Shown: in pieces, positions 1-8,873 of the stretch | Numbering within the stretch: the first letter of the stretch is position 1 | Layout: each line of letters begins with the position of its first letter | Source of the DNA: Blattabacterium sp. (Blattella germanica) str. Bge | Lineage (GTDB): Bacteria > Bacteroidota > Bacteroidia > Flavobacteriales > Blattabacteriaceae | Length of the DNA stretch: 64,000 nucleotides | Assembly: GCF_000022605.2 (NCBI RefSeq) | Contig: NC_013454.1 | Coordinates: 124,001 to 188,000 of the forward strand | Direction of reading: 5' to 3' | Notes under the pieces: model-generated | The model's input: only the letters and a program-made list of their open reading frames with translations | The model's database searches: none | What the model was told of the DNA's origin: nothing | Translations under genes and position numbers: made by a program

Positions 1-63
1 AAACTCGTTGTTTCCCATCAAAGCTTCTCCGCTTAATTTCAATAATGATCTTTTGTACTTCAT
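1..63 (-). CDS. pyrH: UMP kinase, N-terminal fragment (cut by window edge)
   Basis: Only the first 21 codons are present, reading leftward from an ATG at 63 and open to the window edge. They translate to MKYKRSLLKLSGEALMGNNE and one more residue. This is the characteristic start of bacterial UMP kinase, including the K-L-S-G-E-A-L nucleotide-binding loop. The enzyme phosphorylates UMP to UDP in pyrimidine nucleotide synthesis. It follows the glutamate dehydrogenase gene on the same strand with about 40 bases between them. The rest of the gene is outside the window, so its integrity cannot be judged. The short piece is distinctive enough for a fairly firm call. Confidence 0.8.
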   Translation of the reverse strand, partial: MKYKRSLLKLSGEALMGNNEF

Positions 64-105
64 GAAAAAGATATTTATTCATTTTTTAGCATCAGAAAAA
101 GGATA

Positions 106-1536
106 TTATGGAAAAATTCCTAATTTTTCATAAGAATCTACAATTTTATTTATAGCAAGTACAAATGCAGCAGTCCGCATGTTTTCTATTTTTGATGATT
201 TTTTGAGATCACGAATTTTATGAAAACCACTAATCATTGTATCTTCTAATCCACTGCGAACTAAGTCTATTTCTCTTGGTCCTCTCAATATAATTTTTTT
301 TTCTTCTGTTGAAATTTGTTTGTTGCAAACACTCTCAATTACTTGTAATAATTCTGCATTCATATTTTCACTAAATCTTTTTTCCATGCGTCCATAACGT
401 ACGTGACTTAAATTTTTCAGCCATTCAAAATAGGAAACAGTGACTCCTCCTGCATTTAAATAAATGTCAGGAACTATAATGACTCCTTTTTTTTCCAATA
501 TTTCATCCGCTTCTGGAGTGATAGGGCCATTGGCCGCTTCTCCAATAATTTTAGCCTTGATACGATTTGCATTATTTTTATGAATTACATTTTCTAATGC
601 TGCAGGTATTAAAATATCACATTCTAATTCTAAAGCATCTTCTGTATTTTCAATATTTTTTGCTTCTGGAAAATTTAATATAGATCCAGTATTTTTCAAA
701 TGGAGAATAACTTTGGAAACATTTAATCCCTTTTTATTGTAAATGGCCCCTTCTCTTTCAGCTAAAGCTACAATAATTGCACCTGCTTCGTGAAAAAAAG
801 TAGCTGCATGATAACCAACGTTTCCTAACCCTTGTATTATAAATTTTTTTCCAACTAATCCAACATCAAGACCTACAGATAACATATCTTCTTTCATTCG
901 ACATAATTCTCTAATCCCATAAAAAACTCCTAATCCTGTCGCTTCTTTTCTTCCTCTTACTCCTCCTTGAGATACAGGTTTACCTGTAACACAAGCTAAT
1001 GCATCGACTTCCCCAGGTCGAATAGATAGAAATGTATCAAAAATCCAACTCATTTCTCGTTCTCCAGTTCCATAATCAGGAGCAGGAACATCTATTCCTG
1101 GACCAATAAAAATTTTTTTAATCAATTCAGAAGTATAACGACGAGTTATTTTTTCTATATTATCTGCTGATATAGTTTGTGGATCAATTTTTATACCGCC
1201 TTTAGCTCCACCAAAAGGAACATCTACTATGGCACATTTGTAGGTCATTAAAGCTGCTAAAGTCATGACTTCATCTTGATTAACTTTTATGCTATATCTA
1301 ATTCCCCCTTTGCAGGGAAGTTTATGATGAGAATGTTGAACTCTATAAGCTTCAATAACTTTAATTTCTTTTCCTATTTTCACAGGAAAATGCATTCGAT
1401 ATACAGCATTACAAGCTTTAATTTGTTCTAAAAGACCTTTTTCAATAGAAAAAAATCGTGCAGCTTTATCAAAATTTTTTTCAATACAATTAAAAAAACT
1501 ATATGATCCAGTTTTATTTCGGTTGTTTTTTGACAT
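106..1536 (-). CDS. gdhA: Glutamate dehydrogenase (Glu/Leu/Phe/Val dehydrogenase family)
   Basis: This 476-residue cytosolic enzyme interconverts glutamate with 2-oxoglutarate plus ammonia and links nitrogen recycling to the TCA cycle. Seen in sequence: the substrate-binding segment with GGAKGG (catalytic Lys near residue 112), PAPDYGT with the catalytic Asp near 154, a Rossmann GLGNVG around 236-241, and the C-terminal NAGGVTVSYFEW motif. The reading frame extends to 1605, but the extra 23 residues are Phe/Lys-rich and unlike the family. The ATG at 1536 (MSKNNRNKTGSYSFF) gives a normal length. In nitrogen-recycling insect symbionts this enzyme is expected to assimilate ammonia, which is inference here. 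Cofactor preference (NAD or NADP) is not settled by the visible residues. Confidence 0.93.
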   Translation of the reverse strand: MSKNNRNKTGSYSFFNCIEKNFDKAARFFSIEKGLLEQIKACNAVYRMHFPVKIGKEIKVIEAYRVQHSHHKLPCKGGIRYSIKVNQDEVMTLAALMTYKCAIVDVPFGGAKGGIKIDPQTISADNIEKITRRYTSELIKKIFIGPGIDVPAPDYGTGEREMSWIFDTFLSIRPGEVDALACVTGKPVSQGGVRGRKEATGLGVFYGIRELCRMKEDMLSVGLDVGLVGKKFIIQGLGNVGYHAATFFHEAGAIIVALAEREGAIYNKKGLNVSKVILHLKNTGSILNFPEAKNIENTEDALELECDILIPAALENVIHKNNANRIKAKIIGEAANGPITPEADEILEKKGVIIVPDIYLNAGGVTVSYFEWLKNLSHVRYGRMEKRFSENMNAELLQVIESVCNKQISTEEKKIILRGPREIDLVRSGLEDTMISGFHKIRDLKKSSKIENMRTAAFVLAINKIVDSYEKLGIFP

Positions 1537-1656
1537 AAAAAAGTTTTTACACATTTTTATACAGAATGCTATATTATCGAATACAAATCTACGTTTTATG
1601 TGCAAATTTTAATACAAAACTTGTAATATCTATTTTAGTTTTAAGTAAAAAAAATT

Positions 1657-4431
1657 TTAATGATGTAAAATATTTATTACTTTTTTTGGAACTATAATTA
1701 ATTTCTTAAAAATTTTTTTTCTTAAAAAAAATTTTGTTTTTGGATGATTTAAAATCTTATTTTTTATTTCTTTTATTGAAATATTAGAATCAAATTCTTC
1801 TGAAAATTTCAGTTTTCCATTGAACATAATCGGATATGTTATTTGATCTTTCATTAGATACTTTGAATTGAAAACAGGAATTGGATAATGGAGAATAGAC
1901 TTATTTTTTCCTAATTTATACCATAATTCCTCAGCTATATGAGGAGCAAATGGTGCTATTAATTGAACTAAAGGTTCTAATATTTTTCTCTTATTGCATT
2001 TTAACATAGTTAATTCATTGATAACGATCATAAATGAACTAATAGATGTATTGAAAGAAAAAGATTGCATCTTATCCTGTATTTTTTTGATGTGACTATG
2101 TAAAATTTGTAATTCTTTAAATGTTGGATCGATTTCGCTGACTTCAAATTCTTCATTTTTATGAAATAAACGCCAGAATTTGTTTATAAAATTTTTGACT
2201 CCATTTATTTTTTGATCGTCCCAAGGTTTGGATTGAGTAATAGGACCTAAAAACATTTCATAAATTCTAAATATATCTGATCCATGTTTCTCACAGATTT
2301 CATCAGGATTTATAACATTATATTTAGATTTAGACATTTTTTCTAATTTTCTTTTACAAAAAAAAATTTCTCCTTCCAATAAAAAAGTAAAAGAACGAAA
2401 TTCTGGTTTATTTTCTTTAAATTTTTTTATATCTAATTCATTATTCTTTTCCTTTATTAAGGAAAGATCTACATATACCTCTTGATATGTATTTTCTTCA
2501 TTTCTTAATCCATAAGATACAAAAGTGTTTTTTCCTATAATTTTGAGTATAGAAGCAGAATTACTGAGTATCATTCCTTGATTTAATATTTTTTGAAAAG
2601 GTTCTTCAGTTGTAATCCATTTTCTATCTTTCAAAAATTTGTTCCAAAATCTTGCATAAATTAAATGTCCAGTACTATGTTCAGATCCTCCAATATATAA
2701 ATCAACATTTTTCCAATAATTTTCTTTTCTTTGATCAATAAAAAATTGATGATTATGAACATCCATGTATCTAAGAAAATACCAACTAGATCCGGCCCAA
2801 CTTGGCATTGTATTGGTTTCCAACGGAAAGACATGTTTATGATCAATCAATATATTTGGTACTATTTTCATATTTTTTTCATCCCAAGCCCAATTTTTTG
2901 CTCTAATTAATGAAGATTTTCCATTTTTAGGATGATAATTATCTATTTTTGGAAGAAGAAGAGGTAATTGATCTATAGGAATTGTTTTTGGTATTTTGTT
3001 TTTAAAATAAATAGGAATTGGTTCTCCCCAATATCTTTGTCTAGAAAAAATAGCATCACGTATTTTGTAATTTGTATTTTTCTTTCCTATTTTTTTTTCA
3101 TCCACTAGTATTTCGATTATTTTTTCTCTGGCCTGTTTTTTATTTAATCCATTTAAAAAATCAGAATTCATACAGATTTCATCTTCATAAATTTTATGAA
3201 TTTCTAATCCAAATTTTTGAGCAAATTTTTTGCTTTTTTCTTCATGTCCAGGAACTCCTATCGTAGATTTTGTATGATTATCTACAGAAAAATAGTTACT
3301 GATGTAAATAGGAATTTGTTTTTTTTTAATGAATGGATGAAAAACATAGTTTCCTGTAAAAATTCCCGAAATGTTTTTTTGATTTTCACAAACAGAAATT
3401 CTTGCATAAGATATGTTAAAACATTTTTTTTTATGAAAATGAACTCCTATTTGATCTGCAAGTGGATGATCTGTAGATATTATAATAAAAGTGATTCCAA
3501 ATATCATTTCTGGACGAGAAAGAAACAATTCAATTTCGTTGATTTGATTAATGGGGTACATCATTTTTAATGAAATGGAAATTCCTATTGATTTTCCTAT
3601 CCAATTCAATTGCAATTTTTTTAGGGATTGAGGACAATCAATCCTATTTAATCCCGTTATTAGTCTTTCTGCATATGCACTAATTCTTATGTGCCATTGC
3701 AACATTTTTTTTTTATAAACCGGATATCCTCCTCTTTGACTTTTTCCATTTTTTATTTCATCATTCGCTAAAACAGTTCCTAAATCTGGACACCAATTGA
3801 CTATATTGTTGCATAAGAAAGCTAAACGATAATCTAAAAGAATAGATTCTTTTTCAGAAATGCTTAAATTACTCCATGTCTTTGAATTAAATTGACACTT
3901 ATAAGAAGTACTTGCATTAATAAAATAATTTCCGTTTTTATTAAATTCTTGAATTAAAAGATTTATAGGTTTAGCTTGTTCACAGTTTTTGTCATACCAA
4001 GAATTAAAAATTTGAATAAACATCCATTGAGTCCAACGATAATAATTTGGATCGCTAGTACATAATTTACGATTCCAATCAAAAGAAAGTCCTATTTTAT
4101 TCATTTGTTTGATATACTTCTGTGAATTTTTACGAGTAGTCTCATAAGGATGTTTTCCTGTTTGAATTGCATATTGTTCTGCTGGTAATCCAAAAGAATC
4201 AAATCCTATAGGGTTTAAAACGTTATATCCTTCTGCACGTTTATATCTTGCATAAATATCTGAAGCAATATACCCTAAACAATGTCCTATATGAAGTCCT
4301 TCTCCAGAAGGATAAGGAAACATATTTAAAATATAGTATTTCTGTTTATTGTTTTCCTGAGTATGAAAAATCTTATGTTTTTTCCAGTATATTTGCCAAC
4401 GTTTTTCTATTTCTTTAAAATTATATTCCAT
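1657..4431 (-). CDS. leuS: Leucyl-tRNA synthetase with degenerate editing domain
   Basis: This 924-residue class I synthetase charges tRNA-Leu. The catalytic core looks intact: HIGH at residues 47-50, the KMSKS loop at 698-702, and a C-terminal anticodon-binding region containing APFAPHIAEELW. The CP1 editing insertion (roughly residues 280-460) is present in length but its signature residues are altered. The threonine-rich peptide, normally TTRPDT, reads LSRPEM (304-309). The GTGAVMAVP segment reads HTKSTIGVP, and the following conserved HDxRD/GDERD reads HEEKS (396-400). The universally conserved Asp that anchors the non-cognate amino group is therefore Ser. Proofreading is probably weak or lost (inference). 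The gene stands alone, divergent from mgtE, with an ATG start at 4431. Confidence 0.95.
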   Translation of the reverse strand: MEYNFKEIEKRWQIYWKKHKIFHTQENNKQKYYILNMFPYPSGEGLHIGHCLGYIASDIYARYKRAEGYNVLNPIGFDSFGLPAEQYAIQTGKHPYETTRKNSQKYIKQMNKIGLSFDWNRKLCTSDPNYYRWTQWMFIQIFNSWYDKNCEQAKPINLLIQEFNKNGNYFINASTSYKCQFNSKTWSNLSISEKESILLDYRLAFLCNNIVNWCPDLGTVLANDEIKNGKSQRGGYPVYKKKMLQWHIRISAYAERLITGLNRIDCPQSLKKLQLNWIGKSIGISISLKMMYPINQINEIELFLSRPEMIFGITFIIISTDHPLADQIGVHFHKKKCFNISYARISVCENQKNISGIFTGNYVFHPFIKKKQIPIYISNYFSVDNHTKSTIGVPGHEEKSKKFAQKFGLEIHKIYEDEICMNSDFLNGLNKKQAREKIIEILVDEKKIGKKNTNYKIRDAIFSRQRYWGEPIPIYFKNKIPKTIPIDQLPLLLPKIDNYHPKNGKSSLIRAKNWAWDEKNMKIVPNILIDHKHVFPLETNTMPSWAGSSWYFLRYMDVHNHQFFIDQRKENYWKNVDLYIGGSEHSTGHLIYARFWNKFLKDRKWITTEEPFQKILNQGMILSNSASILKIIGKNTFVSYGLRNEENTYQEVYVDLSLIKEKNNELDIKKFKENKPEFRSFTFLLEGEIFFCKRKLEKMSKSKYNVINPDEICEKHGSDIFRIYEMFLGPITQSKPWDDQKINGVKNFINKFWRLFHKNEEFEVSEIDPTFKELQILHSHIKKIQDKMQSFSFNTSISSFMIVINELTMLKCNKRKILEPLVQLIAPFAPHIAEELWYKLGKNKSILHYPIPVFNSKYLMKDQITYPIMFNGKLKFSEEFDSNISIKEIKNKILNHPKTKFFLRKKIFKKLIIVPKKVINILHH

Positions 4432-4470
4432 TTTTATTTTAAACTTTATTTATTTATATAAAAATTGATT

Positions 4471-4487
4471 GCGTAATTTTATTACGC
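4471..4487. promoter_or_regulatory. Perfect 7-bp hairpin between divergent leuS and mgtE
   Basis: GCGTAAT, a TTT loop, then ATTACGC form a perfect inverted repeat in the 136-base gap between the leuS and mgtE starts. No T-run follows on either strand, so it is unlikely to be an intrinsic terminator. It could be an operator or an RNA structure in one of the two leaders. The element is GC-richer than its surroundings, which suggests it is maintained. Confidence 0.4.
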
Positions 4488-4504
4488 TGAAATGAATCCA
4501 TCAT

Positions 4505-4540
4505 ATAAATATTCAAATAAATATTCAAATAAATATTCAA
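4505..4540. repeat. Three perfect tandem copies of a 12-bp unit upstream of mgtE
   Basis: The unit ATAAATATTCAA is repeated three times without a mismatch (4505-4516, 4517-4528, 4529-4540), ending 27 bases before the mgtE ATG. It is either a neutral AT-rich slippage product or an iterated binding site in the mgtE leader. No known family motif was recognised. Confidence 0.8.
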
Positions 4541-4567
4541 AAAAGAGTTTCTACAAAAAAAGAAAAA

Positions 4568-5914
4568 ATGTTTAATGAGCATCAAGATTATTTAAACAAT
4601 GATTTGAATAATCAAACTATTAGCAGATTAATTAAAATTATTCATCATAATCCAAATGATGTAATAAAAATATTTAGTTTGCTAAAACTATGTAAAGCGA
4701 TTTCCGTTTTTAACGGATTGGATTTTTCTATAAAAAAAAAAATTATAGAAGAGTTACCTTCAATGAAAAAGATGGAAGTTCTGAACAACTTGTCAGTCAA
4801 CGATCGTCTTTCTTTTTTAGAAAAAATTCCTAAAAATCTATTAAAAGATTTAATTAAATATTTAAATCCAGAAGAAAAATGTAAAACGTTAGTATCATTA
4901 GGGTATCCAGAAAACAGTATAGGGCGTTTTATGATTCCATATTATATTACGATTCCAAAAACTTGGAATGTCCAAGAAGTTTTGGACTATATACGAAAAG
5001 AAGTAAAAAATAGTGATGTCATAGAAATTGTATATATAGTAGATCAAAAAGGAAAATTAATAGATGATGTAAAAATTAGAGAATTTTTACTGGCGGATCC
5101 GAATACAAAAATATCCGATTTAATGAATAATAGTCAATATACTGCGGTTTTAAATCTTACAGATACAGAAGAAGAAGCTTCCAAAATATTTTCTATAAAT
5201 AATAGAGTCTCACTTCCAGTTATTGATGATCAGAATTTTTTGTTAGGAATAGTAACTGTAGACGATATTTTATGGATTTTAAATGAAAATTATAGAGAAG
5301 ATCTTCAAAAAATAGGTGGGATGGAAGCATTAAATCAATCTTATCTCAATGAACCTCTATATCGATTGATCAAAAAAAGAGCCGGATGGTTAATTTTGTT
5401 ATTTATAGGAGAAATGTTAACAACAACAGTCATGCAAAAATTTTCAAGTGTTCTTGAAAAAGCAGTAGTTCTTGCATTGTTTATTCCCTTGGTTGTTTCA
5501 AGTGGAGGAAATAGTGGTTCTCAAGCTGCAAGTTTAATTATTCAAGCAATGGCTTTGGGAGAAGTGAAAATAAAAGATTGGTGGATAGTTATGCGAAGAG
5601 AAATTATTTGTGGTTTTTTTTTAGGTAGTATTTTAGGTTTAACTGGTTTTATACGTGTAATTGCTTGGCATAATATGAATTTATTTAATTATGGACCTCA
5701 TTGGATATTAGTTGGATTAACTGTTTTTTTTTCTTTGATTGGAGTCGTTTTATGGGGAACGTTGAGTGGTTCTATGTTACCTTTTATCATCAAAAAATTT
5801 AGAGGAGATCCCGCAAGTTCTTCTGCACCTTTTGTTGCTACATTAGTAGATGTGATTGGATTGATTATATATTTTTCTATGTCTTATATTCTTTTACGTG
5901 GAACTTTATTGTAA
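4568..5914 (+). CDS. mgtE: Magnesium transporter MgtE
   Basis: This 448-residue inner-membrane Mg2+ channel/transporter has the standard layout. A helical MgtE N domain (about 20-125) is followed by paired CBS domains (about 130-250, including LPVIDDQNFLLGIVTVDDI) that sense cytosolic Mg2+, then a five-helix membrane domain from about 270. The pore-region signature VVSSGGNSGSQAASL and the late PFVATLVDVIGL segment are both visible. Length and domain order are normal for the family. It starts at the ATG at 4568. The stop codon overlaps the end of the convergent pseudouridine synthase gene by 9 bases. The leader carries a hairpin and a 12-bp triple repeat. Confidence 0.94.
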   Translation: MFNEHQDYLNNDLNNQTISRLIKIIHHNPNDVIKIFSLLKLCKAISVFNGLDFSIKKKIIEELPSMKKMEVLNNLSVNDRLSFLEKIPKNLLKDLIKYLNPEEKCKTLVSLGYPENSIGRFMIPYYITIPKTWNVQEVLDYIRKEVKNSDVIEIVYIVDQKGKLIDDVKIREFLLADPNTKISDLMNNSQYTAVLNLTDTEEEASKIFSINNRVSLPVIDDQNFLLGIVTVDDILWILNENYREDLQKIGGMEALNQSYLNEPLYRLIKKRAGWLILLFIGEMLTTTVMQKFSSVLEKAVVLALFIPLVVSSGGNSGSQAASLIIQAMALGEVKIKDWWIVMRREIICGFFLGSILGLTGFIRVIAWHNMNLFNYGPHWILVGLTVFFSLIGVVLWGTLSGSMLPFIIKKFRGDPASSSAPFVATLVDVIGLIIYFSMSYILLRGTLL

Positions 5915-6934
5915 AAACATATTTCTACAATTTTCCAGAACTGTTTTAAAATCTTCTGGAATTGGACATAAGAAATGACATTTTCCATTTCTAGGATGAA
6001 TAAAAGAAAGAGAAATAGCATGTAATGCTTGTCTTTGCAAAATTTTTAAACAGGTGTTTAGAAATTCTATGTTTTGATTTGAGCATTTTTTTTTCATAAA
6101 AATTCTATTTCCACCATAAATGGAATCATGAAATAATGGATGTCCTAAATGTTTGAAATGAGCTCTTATTTGATGTGTTTTTCCTGTTTTTATATTGCAA
6201 GAAACATATGTTAAATATTTAAATCTTTCTAATACTTTGTAATGTGTCACAGAAAACTTTCCTTTATTGAATTCTTGATTTTCTTGTTTAAGAATTGTCA
6301 TTTTTTTCCTATTTTTAGGATCTCTTCCAATAAAACCAGTTATAGTTCCTTTTTCTTCAATCAAATTACCCCATATTAAAGCTATGTATTTTCTTTGAAT
6401 CGTTCTAGAATAAAATTGTTGAAACAAATGCTTTTGAGAATATTCATTTTTCGCAAAAACCAATAAACCTGATGTATCTTTATCTAATCTATGAACTAAT
6501 CCACATCTATAGAGGTTGAAATTATTCAAATTTGAATTTGTTAAATGATATTTAATGCCATGAATTAATGTTCCTGTTTCATTTCCAAAACCAGGATGGA
6601 CTACCATTCCTGCAGGTTTATTGACTACAAGGACATCTTCATCTTCATAAAGAATATCTAGATTGATTTTTTCTGCAGTAATATTTTTATATTCTAAGTG
6701 ATCTAGAACACTAGGTATGGAAATTTCTATTTCAACAAAATCCAAAGGCTTTATTTTATAATTTTTTTTTACAATGTTTTTGTTGACTAAAATTTTTCCT
6801 GAAGTTGTCCATTTTTGGATTTGATTTCTACTTATATTTTGTATATAATTTTTCAAAAATTTGTCAATACGAATTTCTTTTTGATTTTTATTTGTAATAA
6901 TTTTAATTTGATTTTTATATGTAGATTTGTTCAT
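5906..6934 (-). CDS. rluD: RluA/RluD-family 23S rRNA pseudouridine synthase
   Basis: This 342-residue enzyme isomerises uridine to pseudouridine, most likely in 23S rRNA. An N-terminal S4-like RNA-binding domain (about 20-75, with RIDKFLKNY and NGKILVN-type spacing) is followed by the catalytic domain. That domain carries the family motif GLVHRLDKDTSGLLVFAK, with catalytic Asp at 151. HQIRAHFKHLGHPLFHD near the C terminus is also typical. The assignment to RluD rather than another RluA-family member rests on the S4 domain and on the ddl / PASTA / rluD neighbourhood common in Flavobacteriia. The start codon directly abuts the stop of the PASTA protein gene, so the two are probably translated from one message. 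Confidence 0.85.
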   Translation of the reverse strand: MNKSTYKNQIKIITNKNQKEIRIDKFLKNYIQNISRNQIQKWTTSGKILVNKNIVKKNYKIKPLDFVEIEISIPSVLDHLEYKNITAEKINLDILYEDEDVLVVNKPAGMVVHPGFGNETGTLIHGIKYHLTNSNLNNFNLYRCGLVHRLDKDTSGLLVFAKNEYSQKHLFQQFYSRTIQRKYIALIWGNLIEEKGTITGFIGRDPKNRKKMTILKQENQEFNKGKFSVTHYKVLERFKYLTYVSCNIKTGKTHQIRAHFKHLGHPLFHDSIYGGNRIFMKKKCSNQNIEFLNTCLKILQRQALHAISLSFIHPRNGKCHFLCPIPEDFKTVLENCRNMFLQ

Positions 6935-7828
6935 TCAATTTGTCGGTATAATTTCTTTTTTTTCTGTTTTTGTTTTTTTGTCTATCTCTTTTTCTTCTAT
7001 TTTTTTGTCTATTTCTTTTTCTTCTATTTTTTTGTCTATTTCTTTTTCTTCTATTAAATCATCCAATAATTCTTTTGAAGTTAACCACAATTCAATAGAT
7101 TTATTTTTATCCTGAATTTCTCCAGGAGAAGGTTTCTGACGATATACTTTTGCATTTTTATCAGGATCTATTATTGGATGATCATAGTAAAAATTAATAA
7201 AACGAAATAATTTTTCTTTTAAAGTTGAAGTAGCAGCATACAATGACATTCCAATTACATTTGGAACTACTAAATTATTGTTTTCATATCCTTTTCCAAT
7301 TATCAAAGTGATTCCATCTTGGTTAGTAGGAAATATGTATCCAGATTGAATTAATTTGTTTTTATAAAAGACTTTTAAAACTGTATCTTTAGTCTGATCA
7401 TTAATGTACCTAATTTCTTTAACGGGGATCTGATTAGCATGAAGCAATTTTATTGCAATGGATTTATTTTTATTTATGATATTAGGTAAAATAGTCGTAT
7501 TATATTGTGATTTATAATTAACTTTCAGATATATATGTCTTCCTTCTTTAACATGATCTCCAGCTTCTGGGGAAAAAGAAATAATTTGATTATTCCTCAA
7601 ATTAGGATCATAATGCGATGTATCTATATCATATTTTAATCCTAATTTTTTCAGAATAGATATAGATTGAGATAAAGTCAAATAACGCAAATTAGGAACT
7701 ACCACATACGATCCATGTTTTGTGTAAATATCAGCCCATTTTAATGCAAAATGAGTGATCTTGTATAAAAAAAATATGGCAATTAATAAATTAATAATGA
7801 ATATTACAAAATACTTTGAATCATTCAT
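6935..7828 (-). CDS. Membrane-anchored PASTA-domain protein
   Basis: This 297-residue protein has one N-terminal membrane segment (about 6-27) and no kinase or transpeptidase domain. It contains three PASTA-like units, visible as repeated V-P-N-(L/I/V) starts and D...V.....SPGxxV endings: VVVPNLRYLTL, TILPNIINKNK and LVVPNVIGMSL. PASTA modules bind peptidoglycan or muropeptides in other proteins, so an envelope role is plausible. Its divergent neighbour ddl makes the D-Ala-D-Ala of peptidoglycan. The C terminus is a charged tail built from three tandem copies of a nine-residue unit (EEKEIDKKI), probably solvent-exposed coil. The exact function is unknown. It lies immediately upstream of the pseudouridine synthase with zero spacing. 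Confidence 0.75.
   Translation of the reverse strand: MNDSKYFVIFIINLLIAIFFLYKITHFALKWADIYTKHGSYVVVPNLRYLTLSQSISILKKLGLKYDIDTSHYDPNLRNNQIISFSPEAGDHVKEGRHIYLKVNYKSQYNTTILPNIINKNKSIAIKLLHANQIPVKEIRYINDQTKDTVLKVFYKNKLIQSGYIFPTNQDGITLIIGKGYENNNLVVPNVIGMSLYAATSTLKEKLFRFINFYYDHPIIDPDKNAKVYRQKPSPGEIQDKNKSIELWLTSKELLDDLIEEKEIDKKIEEKEIDKKIEEKEIDKKTKTEKKEIIPTN
6973..7053 (-). repeat. 3 x 27-bp in-frame tandem repeat in PASTA protein gene
   Basis: Three consecutive 27-bp units (6973-6999, 7000-7026, 7027-7053) differ at only one base (6986). They encode the repeating nine-residue acidic/basic unit of the C-terminal tail. Near-identity at DNA level suggests recent expansion by slippage. Copy number may vary between strains. 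Confidence 0.9.
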
Positions 7829-7889
7829 GAAAAAATGTTTCTTTAAATATAAAAAATCATTTCTATATTTCTAAAAATAAAGATTAGTC

Positions 7890-8873
7890 ATGAAAAAAAT
7901 AGCTGTTATTATGGGTGGATATACAAAAGAGTCTGCTATTTCACTACAAAGCGGAAAAGTAGTTTATGAAAACTTATGTAGAGAAGAATTTGAACCTTAT
8001 AAAGTCTATATTTTCGAAGAAAAATGGTTTATGAAAGATGAACAAAATAAAGAATATACTGTTGATAAATATGATTTTTCGGTCGATATAGGAAGTAAAC
8101 GGATACAGTTTGATTGTGTTTTTAATGCTATTCATGGGACTCCAGGAGAAGATGGTCTATTACAAGCTTATTTCGAATTGTTAAGAATACCCTATACAGG
8201 ATGTAATTTTCATCATGCTAATATGACTTTTAACAAAAAATATTGTTTAACTTTATTAAGACATTTTGGGATTAATACAGCTGTATCTATTTTTTTAAAT
8301 AAAAATCAAATTTTTTGTAAGGAAAAAATTTTAAAAAAAGTAGGACTTCCTTGTTTTGTGAAACCTAATAGATCTGGTTCTAGTTTAGGGATCAGCAAAG
8401 TTTATGAAGAGACAGATTTATTCAATGCAGTAAAAAAAGCTTTCAAAGAGGATGAAGAAATTATTATAGAATCCTTTCTTGAAGGAAGAGAAGTGTCAGT
8501 AGGGGTTTTTTCGTTTAAAAATAAAATTTTTGTTTTACCTATAACAGAAATAATTAGTCAAAACGATTTTTTTGATTTTGAATCTAAATATTCTGGAAAA
8601 TCTCAAGAAATAACCCCAGCAAAATTGCTTCCAAGTATTCAAAATAAAATACAAGAAATTGCAAAAAAAGTATATAATTATTTAAATTTATCAGGGATAT
8701 CTAGGTCTGAGTATATAATTGTCAATGGAGAACCTTATTTTTTGGAGATCAATACAGTACCAGGTCTTTCGGAAGAAAGTATTTTTCCAAAACAATTGAA
8801 AACAGCAGGGATCTCTTTGTCATATTTTTTTAAAAATTGCATCAATTATTCTATTGAAAAAGCAAAAAAATAA
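7890..8873 (+). CDS. ddl: D-alanine--D-alanine ligase
   Basis: This 327-residue ATP-grasp enzyme joins two D-alanines for the peptidoglycan pentapeptide. It shows the N-terminal KIAVIMGGYTKESAISLQSG, the FNAIHGTPGEDGLLQ segment (HGxxGEDG), the ATP-grasp loop PCFVKPNRSGSSLGI, and the C-terminal metal/ADP segment EYIIVNGEPYFLEINTVPGL. Length and motifs are complete. It starts at the ATG at 7890, divergent from the PASTA protein gene with a 61-base gap. Its stop codon touches the end of the convergent 41-codon Cys-rich gene. A weak stem (8878-8884 with 8901-8907) followed by Ts could act as its terminator. Confidence 0.95.
   Translation: MKKIAVIMGGYTKESAISLQSGKVVYENLCREEFEPYKVYIFEEKWFMKDEQNKEYTVDKYDFSVDIGSKRIQFDCVFNAIHGTPGEDGLLQAYFELLRIPYTGCNFHHANMTFNKKYCLTLLRHFGINTAVSIFLNKNQIFCKEKILKKVGLPCFVKPNRSGSSLGISKVYEETDLFNAVKKAFKEDEEIIIESFLEGREVSVGVFSFKNKIFVLPITEIISQNDFFDFESKYSGKSQEITPAKLLPSIQNKIQEIAKKVYNYLNLSGISRSEYIIVNGEPYFLEINTVPGLSEESIFPKQLKTAGISLSYFFKNCINYSIEKAKK

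Noticed and set aside
3217-3570. 117-codon open frame antisense to leuS
   Set aside because: Phe/Met/Asn-rich, no motif, overlaps conserved leuS sequence entirely; a shadow.
7000-7056. Possible CRISPR-like repeats
   Set aside because: The 27-bp repeats are directly adjacent with no spacers and lie in frame within a protein gene, so they are a coding tandem repeat.
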